Positions 1 through 7,683 of a DNA stretch of 26,954 bases are shown here, in pieces. Positions within the stretch are counted from its first letter, which is position 1. The number at the start of each line of letters is the position of its first letter. Where the stretch lies: assembly GCA_964345635.1 (NCBI GenBank), contig CAYFRM010000095.1, positions 1-26,954 of the forward strand. Direction: 5' to 3'. This DNA comes from WVXT01 sp964345635 (GTDB lineage: Bacteria; UBA6262; WVXT01). The translations under genes and the position numbers were made by a program. The notes beneath the pieces are model-generated. The model saw only the letters and a list, made by a program, of their open reading frames with translations. It made no database searches and was not told the DNA's origin.

Positions 1-1035
1 GCTATCCAGGAAGTCATCGATAATAGCGCCTTTATTATGGGAGAAAATGTTGAAGGATTTGAGAATGAATTCGCAAGTTTTTGTGGAGTCAAATACGGAG
101 TGGGGACGAGTTCGGGAACTACCGCCCTTCACCTGGCACTGGTAGCTTGCGGAATAAAGGAAGGCGTCGAAGTGATTACCGTTCCCTATACATTTATTGC
201 CACAACGGAAGCAATATCTCAAACTGGCGCGAAAGTCGTTTTCGTGGACATTGACCAGAGAAGTTATAATATGGATGCGGAGAAGATTGAACAGGCGATT
301 ACGGAAAAAACCAGAGCGATTATCCCCGTTCATCTATTTGGTCAACCTGCCGATATGGATAAGATTAGCGAGATTTCCAAGAAACACAATCTCATTGTAA
401 TTGAAGATGCCTGCCAGGCTCACGGCGCTGAGTACAAAGGGAAGAAGGTGGGGAGTCTGGGAGATATTGCCTGTTTCAGTTTTTATCCCGGGAAAAATCT
501 GGGTGCCTACGGAGATGCGGGCATGGCAATCACGGGTAATAAAGAACTGGCAGAAAAGATGGAATTATTGAGGAATCATGGTTACGAGAAAAAATATTAC
601 CACAAGATAGAAGGTTATAATTATCGGCTGGACGCAATACAGGCTGCGATACTGCGGGTAAAGTTGAGACATCTTGAGGAATGGACAGAAAAGAGAAGAA
701 AAAACGCCAAATTGTATGATGAATTACTCAAAGGGAGCGGAGTTAAAACTCCACGGGAAATGGAATATGCCAGGCACGTTTACCATCTTTATGTTGTTGG
801 CACGGATAAGAGAGAAGGGCTATATTCAAAACTAAAGGAGAACGGGATTTCTACTGCTATCCATTATCCTCTTCCGTTACACCTACAGGAGGCATATAGA
901 TACCTTGGTTATAAAGAGGGAGATTTTCCCGTCTCCGAAGCCTGCACGGAAAGATTGCTTTCTCTTCCTATGTTTCCTGAATTGACGCGAGACGAGATTA
1001 GGAAAATTGTTAACGTGATAAGGAAAGATAATTGA
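1..1035 (+). CDS. DegT/DnrJ/EryC1/StrS sugar aminotransferase, 5' end cut by window
   Basis: PLP-dependent aminotransferase that converts a keto-sugar nucleotide to an amino sugar. The frame is open from base 1 and reads AIQEVIDNSAFI before the first internal Met at 37. That matches the family N-terminus, so the true start lies left of the window and roughly 15-25 residues are missing. Visible hallmarks are SSGTTALHLAL (cofactor phosphate region), VIEDACQAHGA with the PLP-ring Asp, and FYPGKNLGAYGDAG. The Schiff-base Lys of that last motif is codon 493-495. It overlaps the next gene by 4 bp. With the dehydrogenase and acetyltransferase at 3689-5287 it probably supplies the 3-amination step of a WbpE/WlbC-like UDP-GlcNAc3NAcA route. 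However, the FYPGKNLG motif is also common in dTDP-3-amino-sugar transaminases (QdtB/FdtB type), so the exact substrate is inferred. Confidence 0.93.
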   Translation, partial: AIQEVIDNSAFIMGENVEGFENEFASFCGVKYGVGTSSGTTALHLALVACGIKEGVEVITVPYTFIATTEAISQTGAKVVFVDIDQRSYNMDAEKIEQAITEKTRAIIPVHLFGQPADMDKISEISKKHNLIVIEDACQAHGAEYKGKKVGSLGDIACFSFYPGKNLGAYGDAGMAITGNKELAEKMELLRNHGYEKKYYHKIEGYNYRLDAIQAAILRVKLRHLEEWTEKRRKNAKLYDELLKGSGVKTPREMEYARHVYHLYVVGTDKREGLYSKLKENGISTAIHYPLPLHLQEAYRYLGYKEGDFPVSEACTERLLSLPMFPELTRDEIRKIVNVIRKDN

Positions 1036-3689
1036 AACAAAAAACGGAAAATGTTTTGAAAGTTCCAATTATTATCCTTGCGGGTTTTTATGTTTTTTGG
1101 ACCTATTTTTTCTATCGCAACTATTTTATTGAACCTGGCTTTCTAATTTCCCTCAACCGGACAGTTCGCATCTTTTCCCGCCTCCAATATCCACACAATT
1201 TCAGCTTGAGTAGATTCCTTACGTCAACAGGTTATCACCTTTTGTTATTCTTGGGCCTGGGAATAATCTGTATGGTTGCTTTTGGGCTCGGCAGGAAGAT
1301 TTTGAAGTTATTGAAGATTGAGGGAGAATCCATATTAGAAAGCGCTATTTTTGCTCTGGGCCTGGGATTCGGTTCTTTGTCATTAATAATGTTCGGCCTG
1401 GGTATCTTGAACTTATACTATACGTGGGTAGTCTATTCTGTGTTGGGAATATTGAGTATTTTTTCATTTTTTGAAGTCAGAAAGTTTAGACTACAGACAT
1501 CCCAATTATCCTTACCCAAACGAAAACCCACAATGTTCACTTCGTTTTTTTGGGGAATGCTGGGATTGGCGGCAATAATAAATTTGGCCGGAGCTCTGGT
1601 TCCAGAATCATTCTATGACTCCTTGGTATTTCATTTGTCCGTTCCCGCCTTGTACAAGATAAATCATGGAATAAAGTATATTGAGACAATTTTCACTTCC
1701 GGTTTCCCACAGAATATGCAAATGTTATATACCTTGGGTCTCTTATTGGGAACAGATATTTTGGCAAAACTTACGCACTGGGTAATGGGGATATTTGTAG
1801 TTTTACTTGTCTACGCGCTGGGCCGTAAGTATTTTAACCATCGGGCAGGACTGGTGGCAGCAGCTATATTCTATACTATTCCTATGGTTGCTATGCAATC
1901 CCGGGTTACAGGAGTTGACCTTGCGCTAACTTTTTTCGAGCTCCTGGCGGTCTTTGCCCTGGTGAATTGGTTTGTCAGAAACGGAAGAGATAAGAAACCA
2001 GAGTTGGTCAAAAATGGTTGGCTAATCGCGGCTGGCATATTTAGTGGTCTGGCTATGGGAGTAAAATATACAGGAATATATAGCTTTGTGGTGTTTGCCG
2101 TTGCTGTTTTCCTGGTAGGGATAATAGTGTATAAAGAGAAAATTAGAAGCTGCTTTAAGAGGACTTTTCTATTTTGTGTGGTAGCCATAGCTCTATTTTC
2201 TCCCTGGTTAATAAAGAATACCATTTATACGAACAATCCATTTCACCCATTCTTGAGTAGCGTGATCAAAAGTAAAGATTTCTATTTAGGCCCCGAATAT
2301 ACTTCTATAGATAACAGAACCTTTACCAGGAAGTCTAAGAAATGGGCCGTGTATCCTACACGGAATATAAAAGAATGGTTATTATTTCCCTGGACTCTTA
2401 CGAAGAAAGGCAATGATTCCAATTCTTTCGTGGGACCCATATTTTTGTATCTTCTTCCTTTGTTGTTCTTTTTAAGAAAAGACAGGCGGGTTAAATTTCT
2501 GATTTTTTTGGCTGTATCCTGGTTTTTCGCCTGGAGTTTGATTGCCCCCAGAAATTTGAGATATTTTATTTCCGGACTTACTCTATTTGGAATAATAGTT
2601 TCTTTTCTTCTGTTTAAAGTTGAAAAAGAGAATAGATACTTTACAAAAGTATTGATTTTTCTTGTTTTCCTTATGGCGATGAATAATATCGGTTGGAGTT
2701 TAATTATACTTACCACAAATAAAGACCCCTGGGGCGTGGTTTTGGGCAGGGAATCGAGAGAGGAATATTTATATAGGGATAGCATAGGCAGGAATTTGAT
2801 GCCCTACTATTATCCCGTGGTCAAGTATATCAATAGAAATCTACCGCTGGATGCAAAAGTCTTGTTTATAGGAGAAGCGAGAGGTTATTATTGTGATAGA
2901 GAATTTGTGACCAGTCTGGCTGAGGACCCCCACAGTATTGTTATCAGGTTAGTGAGATTCTGTAAGGATACTGATAAGTTGTTGGAAAAGCTTAAAGATT
3001 TGGGTATTACCCATGTTCTATATAATCGGAGAGAAGGGTATCGTCTAAAAGGTTATAAGGTTTTCGATTGGCAAGGAAACGATTTTCCGATTTTCCATAA
3101 GTTCTGGAGGAACAACCTGAAGTTAATCTGCGTGGAGAAAGATGTTTATCTTTTTGAAGTTAAATATGAAGGAAATGAGCGCATCAATTATGTTGAAATA
3201 TACGAAAACACCGAGGTGGATGGCTATATAATGGAAGCGAGAAACCGAATTGCTCGAAACGAGATCAATCAGGCCTTCAATCTCCTGCAAAAGGCCAATA
3301 AGATAATACCCGATTCAGCAGTAATTCATTTCAATCTTGGCTTCGTATACATGAAGAACGGAAACCTCAAGCAAGCCATAAAAGAGTGCAACCGCTCTCT
3401 TGCTCTCAATCCCTATGACTCTGAGACCTACTCGCTTCTGGGGTATTTATATTTTCAGAGGAAAGATTTGGTCAACGCTTCTGAGAATTTCAAAAGAGTG
3501 ATAGAATTAGATCCAAATTCAGCTCACGGTCACGGAAATTTGGGAATTGTTTATGCTCAGATGAGAAGAAACGAAGAAGCAATAAAAGAATTGAAGATGG
3601 CGGTAAAATTGGCTCCCAAGAATAAAAATTTCCGAAATCTACTGACGAATCTGCAACAAGCATCCGCAGTTGAAGAAAGGAGAAGATAA
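1032..3689 (+). CDS. GT-C (family 39-like) membrane glycosyltransferase with C-terminal TPR domain
   Basis: Large (885 aa) integral membrane protein, probably transferring a sugar from a polyprenyl-phosphate donor on the outer face of the inner membrane. Residues 1 to about 560 contain about a dozen hydrophobic segments. The first large loop carries the GT-C acidic motif FYDSLVFHLSVPALY (Asp196), as in ArnT/PMT-like proteins. A soluble part follows (about 580-730). Residues 734-877 then hold about four TPR units (for example AVIHFNLGFVYMKNGNLKQA and SETYSLLGYLYFQRKDLVNA). The start is TTG at 1032, overlapping the upstream stop, with AGGAAAG at 1021-1027 as ribosome-binding site. No ATG lies nearby. 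It sits between amino-sugar genes and is coupled on both sides (TAATG at 3687-3691). Donor and acceptor cannot be read from sequence. Confidence 0.85.
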   Translation: MKQKTENVLKVPIIILAGFYVFWTYFFYRNYFIEPGFLISLNRTVRIFSRLQYPHNFSLSRFLTSTGYHLLLFLGLGIICMVAFGLGRKILKLLKIEGESILESAIFALGLGFGSLSLIMFGLGILNLYYTWVVYSVLGILSIFSFFEVRKFRLQTSQLSLPKRKPTMFTSFFWGMLGLAAIINLAGALVPESFYDSLVFHLSVPALYKINHGIKYIETIFTSGFPQNMQMLYTLGLLLGTDILAKLTHWVMGIFVVLLVYALGRKYFNHRAGLVAAAIFYTIPMVAMQSRVTGVDLALTFFELLAVFALVNWFVRNGRDKKPELVKNGWLIAAGIFSGLAMGVKYTGIYSFVVFAVAVFLVGIIVYKEKIRSCFKRTFLFCVVAIALFSPWLIKNTIYTNNPFHPFLSSVIKSKDFYLGPEYTSIDNRTFTRKSKKWAVYPTRNIKEWLLFPWTLTKKGNDSNSFVGPIFLYLLPLLFFLRKDRRVKFLIFLAVSWFFAWSLIAPRNLRYFISGLTLFGIIVSFLLFKVEKENRYFTKVLIFLVFLMAMNNIGWSLIILTTNKDPWGVVLGRESREEYLYRDSIGRNLMPYYYPVVKYINRNLPLDAKVLFIGEARGYYCDREFVTSLAEDPHSIVIRLVRFCKDTDKLLEKLKDLGITHVLYNRREGYRLKGYKVFDWQGNDFPIFHKFWRNNLKLICVEKDVYLFEVKYEGNERINYVEIYENTEVDGYIMEARNRIARNEINQAFNLLQKANKIIPDSAVIHFNLGFVYMKNGNLKQAIKECNRSLALNPYDSETYSLLGYLYFQRKDLVNASENFKRVIELDPNSAHGHGNLGIVYAQMRRNEEAIKELKMAVKLAPKNKNFRNLLTNLQQASAVEERRR

Positions 3690-4696
3690 TGAACGTAGCA
3701 CTTATAGGCGCGGGCTACTGGGGACCCAACCTGGCCAGGGTCTTTTTTGAACTACCGGGCTGTAATCTTCATACAATTTGCGACAAGAAAAGAGAGCGTC
3801 TTGATTCTCTCAAAGGGTCTTTTCCCAACATAAATACAACCCAGGAGTATAAATCCTTACTGGGAAGTCCTGAGTTAGAAGCAATTGCCATAGCAACCGA
3901 GGCGCAATATCATTATGAGATTGCGAAGGAATTTCTGCTCGCTGGTAAACACGTATTAGTAGAGAAGCCGTTAGCGCTCAATAGCAAGGAATGTGAAGAC
4001 TTGATTGACACGGCCAAAGCTAAAAATCGCATCCTTATGGTTGGACACTTACTTGAGTACCATCCTGCAGTTGGTAAATTGAAGGAGCTCATAAATAAAG
4101 GAGATTTGGGAAAACTCTACTACATTTACTCCCAGAGAGTAAACTTAGGGGAAATAAGGCGTTACGAAAATGCGCTATGGAGTTTTGGCCCTCATGATAT
4201 ATCGGTTGTACTCTATCTTTTAGGAGAAGAACCGGAAAGTGTGAATGCTCTGGGGCAATCTTATCTGCAAGAAAATATACAGGACGTTGTCTTTGTAAAC
4301 CTACATTTTAAAGATAAAAGAATGGCTCAGGTTCACATTAGCTGGCTTGACCCACATAAAATCAGGAAGTTCACGATTGTAGGAAGTAAGAAGATGGCCG
4401 TATTTGATGATATGGAAAGTTCTGAAAAGATTAAGATATATGATAAAGGAGCCGAATCTCCGGGAAAATACGCTACTTACGGAGAGTCTATTACACTGAG
4501 GATTGGCGATATCAACATACCCAAAATAGAGATGAAAGAGCCTCTCAAGATCGAATGCCAGCACTTCCTGGAATGCATCAGGGAGAATAAATGCCCCTTG
4601 AGTGACGGAGCGGATGGCTTACGTGTAGTGCGTGTGCTGGAGGCAGCACAGAAATCGATGGAGAATTACGGAGTTTCAATGAAATTGGAGGAATAG
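3689..4696 (+). CDS. Gfo/Idh/MocA oxidoreductase, WbpB/WlbA-like UDP-GlcNAcA 3-dehydrogenase
   Basis: NAD-dependent dehydrogenase (335 aa, usual length for the family) expected to oxidise C3 of a UDP-N-acetylglucosaminuronic acid. An N-terminal Rossmann fold starts LIGAGYWGPNLARVF (residues 5-19). The family EKP motif is at 92-94 (VEKPLALNSK). In the substrate domain, residues 163-173 read LWSFGPHDISV with the conserved His169, preceded by QRVNLGEIRRYE, both typical of the WbpB/WlbA branch. The ATG overlaps the previous stop by 1 bp and is preceded by GAAAGGAGAAG. The next gene starts directly after the stop. With the flanking aminotransferase and acetyltransferase it completes a 3-amino-sugar trio. 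A UDP-GlcNAc 6-dehydrogenase (WbpA) is not in the window and would be expected to the left or elsewhere. Confidence 0.88.
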   Translation: MNVALIGAGYWGPNLARVFFELPGCNLHTICDKKRERLDSLKGSFPNINTTQEYKSLLGSPELEAIAIATEAQYHYEIAKEFLLAGKHVLVEKPLALNSKECEDLIDTAKAKNRILMVGHLLEYHPAVGKLKELINKGDLGKLYYIYSQRVNLGEIRRYENALWSFGPHDISVVLYLLGEEPESVNALGQSYLQENIQDVVFVNLHFKDKRMAQVHISWLDPHKIRKFTIVGSKKMAVFDDMESSEKIKIYDKGAESPGKYATYGESITLRIGDINIPKIEMKEPLKIECQHFLECIRENKCPLSDGADGLRVVRVLEAAQKSMENYGVSMKLEE

Positions 4697-5287
4697 ATGG
4701 GTAAAAAAGAGAAAAAAGATTATTTTGTACACGAATCTGCATACGTGGATGAATCGGTTCGGATAGGAAAGGGCACCAGGATATGGCATTTTTCTCACGT
4801 TATGAAGGGAGCTCAGATTGGCGAAAATTGCAAGATCGGTCAAAATGTATATATAGACAGTGACGTAAAAGTTGGAAATAGGGTTAAAATCCAAAACAAT
4901 GTCTCTGTGTATAAGAACGTCACTTTAGAAGACACCGTTTTTTGCGGCCCATCGATGGTATTTACCAATGTGATTAATCCTCGTTCTGACTACCCTCGTA
5001 GATTAGATGAATACGGAAAAACCTTAGTCAAACAAGGAGCAACCATTGGAGCCAATGCAACACTACTGTGCGGTATTACCATAGGAACATATGCATTCAT
5101 TGGAGCAGGCGCGGTAGTAACAAAAGATGTTCCAGATTACGGATTGGTTTATGGGAATCCGGCAAGGATTCAGGGTTGGATGTGTGAATGTGGGACAAAA
5201 TTACAATTTACTAATGATAAGGCAGAATGTCAAAGCTGTCAAAAACTATATGAAAAAAGAGGACAACAAGTAAACAGAGTGAAGTGA
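4697..5287 (+). CDS. WbpD/WlbB-like UDP-amino-sugar N-acetyltransferase (left-handed beta-helix) with Cys-rich tail
   Basis: Acetyl-CoA-dependent O/N-acetyltransferase, 196 aa. Hexapeptide repeats (for example IGENCKIGQNVYIDSDVKVG) run through residues 10-150 and fold as a left-handed beta-helix. KIQNNVSVYKNVTLED and FCGPSMVFTNVINPRSDYP closely match what I remember of P. aeruginosa WbpD, which acetylates the 3-amino group of UDP-GlcNAc3NA. The tail (161-185) carries two cysteine pairs, C163/C165 and C178/C181, and looks like a small zinc-binding knuckle. This tail is seen in part of the family. The ATG directly follows the previous stop and has GGAGGA just upstream. It is the third gene of the amino-sugar trio. 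Confidence in the class is high. The exact sugar is inferred. Confidence 0.9.
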   Translation: MGKKEKKDYFVHESAYVDESVRIGKGTRIWHFSHVMKGAQIGENCKIGQNVYIDSDVKVGNRVKIQNNVSVYKNVTLEDTVFCGPSMVFTNVINPRSDYPRRLDEYGKTLVKQGATIGANATLLCGITIGTYAFIGAGAVVTKDVPDYGLVYGNPARIQGWMCECGTKLQFTNDKAECQSCQKLYEKRGQQVNRVK

Positions 5288-5326
5288 TCTGTTCCGGTAC
5301 AAAAAAGGATTATAAAAGGAGAAACT

Positions 5327-6277
5327 ATGTACAGAGAAAAGAGAGTTGCTGTAGTTGTGCCAGCTTATAACGAAGAAAAACTTATCGGCAGGGTTCTGGA
5401 GACGATGCCAGAGTGGGTGGATAAGGTAGTAGTTGTAGATGATGCGAGCAGAGACAATACGGTGGAAGAAGTAAAAAAAATTGAGCAGACATTGAGTGGA
5501 CGGTTAGTTTTATTAAAGCATGACAAGAACCAGGGCGTGGGCAAAGCAATAATTACTGGTTATAAATGGGCCAGAGATAACAATATTGATGTTACCGCGG
5601 TTATGGCCGGCGATGCTCAAATGGATCCCGCAGACCTTCCGCAGTTACTTGACCCTGTGGTTTGTGGCGAGGCAGATTACACAAAAGGGAACAGGCTGAT
5701 TACCGGCGGTACGTGGCAGATGATGCCCAAGACGAGATATCTGGGGAACGCTTTTATTTCGCTACTTACTAAAGTTGTCTCCGGATATTGGCACGTAGCA
5801 GATTTCCAATGCGGTTATACTGCCATTTCTCTTAAAGCTCTTAAGGTTATGAACCTGGATAAAATCTATAAGAGATTTGGCATGCCCAACGATTTTCTGG
5901 TCAGGTTGAACGTCCATTATTTTCGTGTGAAAGATGTGCCGGTCAGAGCTATTTACAACATTGGCGAAAAATCTGGCGTGAAAATATGGAAAATTGCTTT
6001 CACGCTTACCTTTTTGTTAATAAAATTGTTCTTCTGGAGAATGAAAGAAAAGTATATTATTAGAGATTTTCACCCTTTGGTATTCTTTTATCTTTTGGGG
6101 ATCCCCTGTACTATAGGGGGGACATTGTTTGGATTTTATATGTTCTTTTATAGGATTTTTGTCGGTCGTGTTGCAGCAACTAGCGTTCTTTTTGCGGCTT
6201 TGTTGATTATCGCAGGACTGCAATTTCTTTTGTTTGCTATGTGGTTCGACATGGAGTATAATAAGGACCTCAAGTGA
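5327..6277 (+). CDS. GT2 glycosyltransferase, DPM1/polyprenyl-phosphate type, membrane anchored
   Basis: Family 2 GT-A glycosyltransferase (316 aa) that probably loads a sugar onto a polyprenyl phosphate at the cytoplasmic face. The nucleotide-binding segment VVVPAYNEEKLIGRVLE is at residues 9-25. VVVDDASRDNTVEEV follows, then VMAGDAQMDPADL in the DXD-like metal-site position and FQCGYTAISLKAL. Two hydrophobic hairpins near 215-275 and 285-310 anchor the C-terminus. The ribosome-binding site AAAGGAG lies directly upstream of the ATG. Such enzymes make the polyprenyl-phosphate sugar donors used by GT-C transferases such as the one at 1032-3689, so the two may work in series (inference). The stop TGA is followed immediately by the ATG of the 50-codon ORF. 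Confidence 0.9.
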   Translation: MYREKRVAVVVPAYNEEKLIGRVLETMPEWVDKVVVVDDASRDNTVEEVKKIEQTLSGRLVLLKHDKNQGVGKAIITGYKWARDNNIDVTAVMAGDAQMDPADLPQLLDPVVCGEADYTKGNRLITGGTWQMMPKTRYLGNAFISLLTKVVSGYWHVADFQCGYTAISLKALKVMNLDKIYKRFGMPNDFLVRLNVHYFRVKDVPVRAIYNIGEKSGVKIWKIAFTLTFLLIKLFFWRMKEKYIIRDFHPLVFFYLLGIPCTIGGTLFGFYMFFYRIFVGRVAATSVLFAALLIIAGLQFLLFAMWFDMEYNKDLK

Positions 6278-6430
6278 ATGGGCAGAAGTTTTTTCACAGA
6301 CCGAATATTCTATGGAATATGTTTAATTTACCGTCAAACTGCAGGGCCGAGAGTTTGTGGGCCCAAACCCATTATTGGTGCAATTCTGCTAATTATAGGC
6401 ATCCAGTTCCTTCTAAGTGTTTATGAATGA
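6278..6430 (+). CDS. Small coupled ORF (50 aa) resembling a GT2 C-terminal membrane tail; remnant or small membrane protein
   Basis: ATG at 6278 abuts the GT2 stop (TGAATG). The ORF ends in an ATGA overlap with the GT4 start at 6427, so it fills the whole gap between two real genes in a translationally coupled arrangement. The product starts MGRSFFTDRIFYGICLIYRQ and ends in one hydrophobic stretch, IIGAILLIIGIQFLLSVYE. That end aligns well by eye with the preceding gene's own C-terminus (LFAALLIIAGLQFLLFAMW) and with the usual last helix of DPM1-like GT2 enzymes. It may therefore be the leftover tail of a second, deleted GT2 gene. Alternatively it is a functional single-pass peptide. No recognised domain. 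Expression is plausible from the coupling but unproven. Confidence 0.5.
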   Translation: MGRSFFTDRIFYGICLIYRQTAGPRVCGPKPIIGAILLIIGIQFLLSVYE

Positions 6431-7683
6431 ATATTGGTAAAAAAAACTACAAGTTCAAGATTTGCATCTTAACTAGCGGATTTCCACGATATGAAGGAGA
6501 TTTATCCGGTAATTTTATTCTATTTTTAACTAAAGAATTAATAAAACGAGGGTTAGGAGTATTTGTTCTCGCCCCGCACGCTACGAAAACTAAAAGATTC
6601 GAAAAATCAGATGGAATTATAGTTTATAGGTTTTCATATTTTCTCCCTTCCATATTACAAAAAGTCTGCTACGGTTCTGGAGTGGCCTCCAATATCCGGC
6701 ATAGTTTATTGGCCAGGCTACAACTGCCTTTGTTTTCCTTCTTACAATTATTTTATCTAATCTGGCTCATAAAAAAAGAAAAGATAGATATCGTTAATTC
6801 ACACTGGATGGTCACTCAGGGATTAAATGGCGCGTTGGCAAGAAAAATTTTCGGAATACGCCATATAGCCACTGTACATTCTGCTGGCTTATTCGCTCTG
6901 AAGAGGTTTCCTTTTGGAAAATACATTGCACGATTTATCGTAAGTAATAGCGACCGCGTTATCACGGTAAGTTCATTCATAAAGTCAAATTTGGATGAAT
7001 TGGTGGGTTATGATACGAAAGCGGCAGTCTGTCCTATGGGCACAGATACGAATGCTTTCGTTTCTGAAGACCAGGTAGAATTGAAGGAAAAATACGGCAT
7101 AGGATTGAAGCATGTTTTACTCTTCGTGGGAAGATTAATTGAAGTAAAAGGCATTGAATATTTAATCGAAGCGATGAAGATTGTCAGTAATGAAATTCAG
7201 GACTTAAAATTGTTAATTGCCGGGAGAGGAATTTTGGAAAGACGGCTGAAAGAGAAAGTGAAAAAGTCAAACCTTTCTTCATATGTCTCGTTTTTAGGTG
7301 ACGTGAAGCACCAGAATCTAGTCGATTACTACAATATCTGCGATTTGGTAATCTTGCCGTCTATTATTGATAAATACGGACAGACAGAAAGTTTAGGGGT
7401 TGTAGTATTGGAAGCAATGTCTTGTGGGAAGCCGGTAATCGCCAGTAATGTGGGAGCTTTACCGGAAATAGTGAAGGATGGATATAATGGAGCATTAGTA
7501 ATTCCTAAAAACCCTATGGATATCGCTGATAAAATTATAAAAATGCTCAAGAGAACCGATAGAAATCTATTAGAAAAGAATGCTCGCAAAACCGCAGAGG
7601 GATATAGCTGGAGCAATATTGGCAAAGAACATTTGGAAATCATTTTAAATGGAAAAACGATTAATAGTAATTATAGGTTGTGA
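6427..7683 (+). CDS. GT4 family glycosyltransferase (GT-B fold)
   Basis: Retaining GT-B glycosyltransferase of 418 aa, cytoplasmic or membrane-associated, probably adding a sugar to a lipid-linked glycan. The N-terminal acceptor domain opens FKICILTSGFPRYEGDLSG. The C-terminal donor domain carries LLFVGRLIEVKGIEYLIEAM. The EX7E-type motif ESLGVVVLEAMSCGKPVIAS is followed by GALPEIVKDGYNGALVIP. These are textbook GT4 signatures. The start overlaps the small ORF by 4 bp (ATGA) and lacks a convincing Shine-Dalgarno sequence, so translation is probably coupled. The 3' end overlaps the next gene by 35 bp. Donor sugar and linkage cannot be deduced. Confidence 0.93.
   Translation: MNIGKKNYKFKICILTSGFPRYEGDLSGNFILFLTKELIKRGLGVFVLAPHATKTKRFEKSDGIIVYRFSYFLPSILQKVCYGSGVASNIRHSLLARLQLPLFSFLQLFYLIWLIKKEKIDIVNSHWMVTQGLNGALARKIFGIRHIATVHSAGLFALKRFPFGKYIARFIVSNSDRVITVSSFIKSNLDELVGYDTKAAVCPMGTDTNAFVSEDQVELKEKYGIGLKHVLLFVGRLIEVKGIEYLIEAMKIVSNEIQDLKLLIAGRGILERRLKEKVKKSNLSSYVSFLGDVKHQNLVDYYNICDLVILPSIIDKYGQTESLGVVVLEAMSCGKPVIASNVGALPEIVKDGYNGALVIPKNPMDIADKIIKMLKRTDRNLLEKNARKTAEGYSWSNIGKEHLEIILNGKTINSNYRL

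Noticed and set aside
2282..2785. 167-codon minus-strand open frame opposite the GT-C gene
   Set aside because: Shadow frame. The + strand encodes a coherent membrane protein and the antisense translation shows no family features.
6100..6125. CCCC/GGGG hairpin within the GT2 gene
   Set aside because: It lies inside a well-supported coding region and is explained by Gly/Pro/Ile codons.
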